Positions 14,091-14,887 of a DNA stretch of 14,887 nucleotides are shown here, piece after piece; positions within the stretch are counted from its first letter, which is position 1, and every line of letters starts with the position of its first letter. The notes beneath the pieces were generated by a model, which had not been told where the DNA came from, did not search any database, and worked only from the letters and a program-made list of their open reading frames with translations. Location of the stretch: assembly GCA_016214445.1 (NCBI GenBank), contig JACROM010000095.1, positions 1 through 14,887 of the forward strand, given 5' to 3'. Made by a program: the position numbers and the translations under genes. Source of the stretch: Microcaldota archaeon (GTDB lineage: Archaea > Micrarchaeota > Micrarchaeia > Norongarragalinales > Norongarragalinaceae).

Positions 14091-14501
14091 TTAAGGTTTT
14101 TGCTCCAACCACTTCTTCCAGAACAGCGCGTATTGGTCCAGAAGGGCTGTGAAGGAGGGGGATAGGAGGAAACCTTCGCCCGTCTTTTCCACCAATCCGC
14201 TGTTTTCCAACGCGCTCAAGACGAGGTGAAGGCTGCTCTTTTGGCTGTTGATTTGTTTTTGGAGGTCGCTGAACCGTTTTGGCGCGTCTTGCCTGCTTGC
14301 GGGGCCGCCGGTTGATTTGTTTGACCCTTTCAACAGCTCAAGAACTTGAACTGCCAGCTGACGGCGTTTGGGTGAAAACGAGAAATTGTGTTCAATGAAG
14401 TCGAAAAGTGTGAACTGGCCTTTTTGGATGCGCGGCAGGTCTTTTTTGTTGACTTTGAGCCTGGCGAACGCTGTTTCCTTCTGTTGGTCGTAGGAGGCCA
14501 T
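14091..14501 (-). CDS. Winged-helix-like protein, 136 residues
   Basis: The C-terminal half is a winged helix: a helix (KRFSDLQKQI), a second helix (KSSLHLVLSALENSGLV) and a wing (EKTGEGFLLS), followed by a helix rich in aromatics (FTALLDQYALFWKKWL). The N-terminal part (FTLFDFIEHNFSFSPKRRQL) is probably a helical lead. Start ATG 14501 is chosen over ATG 14642 because the 47 codons between are low-complexity and hydrophobic and a TTTAATG box lies about 26-32 bases before 14501 in leaderless position. If 14642 were used, it would add a membrane anchor. Likely a transcription regulator. Confidence 0.6.
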   Translation of the reverse strand: MASYDQQKETAFARLKVNKKDLPRIQKGQFTLFDFIEHNFSFSPKRRQLAVQVLELLKGSNKSTGGPASRQDAPKRFSDLQKQINSQKSSLHLVLSALENSGLVEKTGEGFLLSPSFTALLDQYALFWKKWLEQKP

Positions 14502-14717
14502 ATAGTGAAAGGAAGGAAAAACAAGCATTAAACCCAATTGTTTGCGTGTTTCGAAAGCCGAAAGCGCGGGCGCCAAAACCAAGGACGCCCCAAAAAACCA
14601 AAACCAGAGTTTGCGCGCCCGGGAGCCGAAAACCCAACACATTAAAACCCCGACCCCCCTTAGTTCCAGTAATCAGTTGTTTGAATGAAAAGCTGTTTAT
14701 TTTTTTAATTTAAGAGT
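14502..14717. other. Spacer between divergent genes
   Basis: No gene supported except the possible hydrophobic N-terminal extension of the winged-helix protein (to 14642). It holds AT-rich tracts near 14698-14714 that could be a promoter for rightward transcription. Confidence 0.4.
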
Positions 14718-14796
14718 GGTTGTTTTTTTGAACCAAACAGGTAAAACAGGTAACCGTTCTTTTGAACCGAACAGGCGAGTAACGGTTCTTTTGAAC
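14718..14796. promoter_or_regulatory. Three GTTC-TTTT-GAAC dyads upstream of the dCTP deaminase gene
   Basis: Copies: GTTTTTTTGAAC (14722-14733, inside GGTT...AACC), GTTCTTTTGAAC (14756-14767) and GTTCTTTTGAAC (14785-14796). The two exact copies are 29 bases apart, the first is 34 bases before the second. The flanks also repeat (TAAC before, and AGG/AAC after). This is the pattern of an array of operator sites, ending 36 bases before the dcd start codon. A partial copy (TTCAAAAGAACGGT, 2459-2472) lies upstream of trkH. Confidence 0.6.
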
Positions 14797-14832
14797 TGTG
14801 TGGGTAAAGTAAGTGAAATTAGGTGTTTTGCA

Positions 14833-14887
14833 ATGATTCTGTCAAGAAACCAGTTGCTGAAGGCAGTAAGACAGGGAAGGATAAGAG
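14833..14887 (+). CDS. dcd: dCTP deaminase, N-terminal fragment
   Basis: Eighteen codons before the window ends read MILSRNQLLKAVRQGRIR. MILS..., then a helix and GRI, is the well-known N-terminus of dCTP deaminases (typical MILSDRDIxxxIExGxI), which convert dCTP to dUTP in dTTP synthesis. The start is supported by AGGTG 7 bases before the ATG. The residue after MILS is usually D; here it is R. Catalytic residues lie outside the window. It faces away from the leftward winged-helix gene and is preceded by the dyad array. Confidence 0.7.
   Translation, partial: MILSRNQLLKAVRQGRIR

Overview
The window reads as a chromosomal stretch of an archaeon. The evidence is a Pelota (aPelota/Dom34) gene, a 291-residue AbrB-PhoU type phosphate regulator, an archaeal-type HD hydrolase, several starts preceded by TATA-like boxes about 25-30 bases upstream with no Shine-Dalgarno (SD) sequence, and other starts with clear GGAGG-type SD sites. 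Small genes, mixed start signals and unfamiliar short proteins would fit a DPANN-like or other little-studied lineage, but the sequence alone does not fix the taxon.

Layout, left to right. Bases 1-24 hold the first codons of a leftward gene behind a perfect 25-bp palindrome. A leftward block follows: trkH (931-2388) then trkA (204-836), the channel subunit and NAD-binding gating subunit of a K+ uptake system. Next is a leftward pair of a SWIM zinc-finger protein (5102-5797) and a SNF2-family helicase (2679-4877). From 6017 the strand flips to an accessory stretch: an unrecognised 188-residue protein, two tiny overlapping ORFs, a compact hairpin cluster, and a 57-residue two-helix membrane protein facing left. 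A promoter region rich in repeats and dyads leads into an AbrB-PhoU regulator (7441-8316), a winged-helix-like protein and a HEAT-repeat protein.

Bases 9591-9760 look like a 170-bp MITE (short inverted-repeat element) with TAA target duplications. A second, similar inverted end abuts the pelA stop codon. pelA (9896-10934) is broken: its N-terminus and the rest are in different frames, separated by about 100 bases of unusually GC-rich DNA. pelA and the divergent HD hydrolase (10990-11628) share a 55-bp spacer with one symmetric TTTAAA box at its centre. An IS66-family element (about 11755-13199) follows; a single TGA interrupts its transposase at what is normally a tryptophan. To its right lie a small zinc-ribbon protein, a truncated transposase-like HTH, a leftward Ig-fold-like protein and a leftward winged-helix protein. 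The window ends with the start of a dCTP deaminase gene whose upstream region carries three copies of a GTTC-TTTT-GAAC dyad.

The best leads are the dyad array before the dCTP deaminase gene, the MITE with its extra end beside pelA, the pelA interruption, the hairpin cluster at 6971-7053, and the short-gene cassette at 6017-6912. I did not see a CRISPR array, tRNA or rRNA gene, or a clear defence locus.
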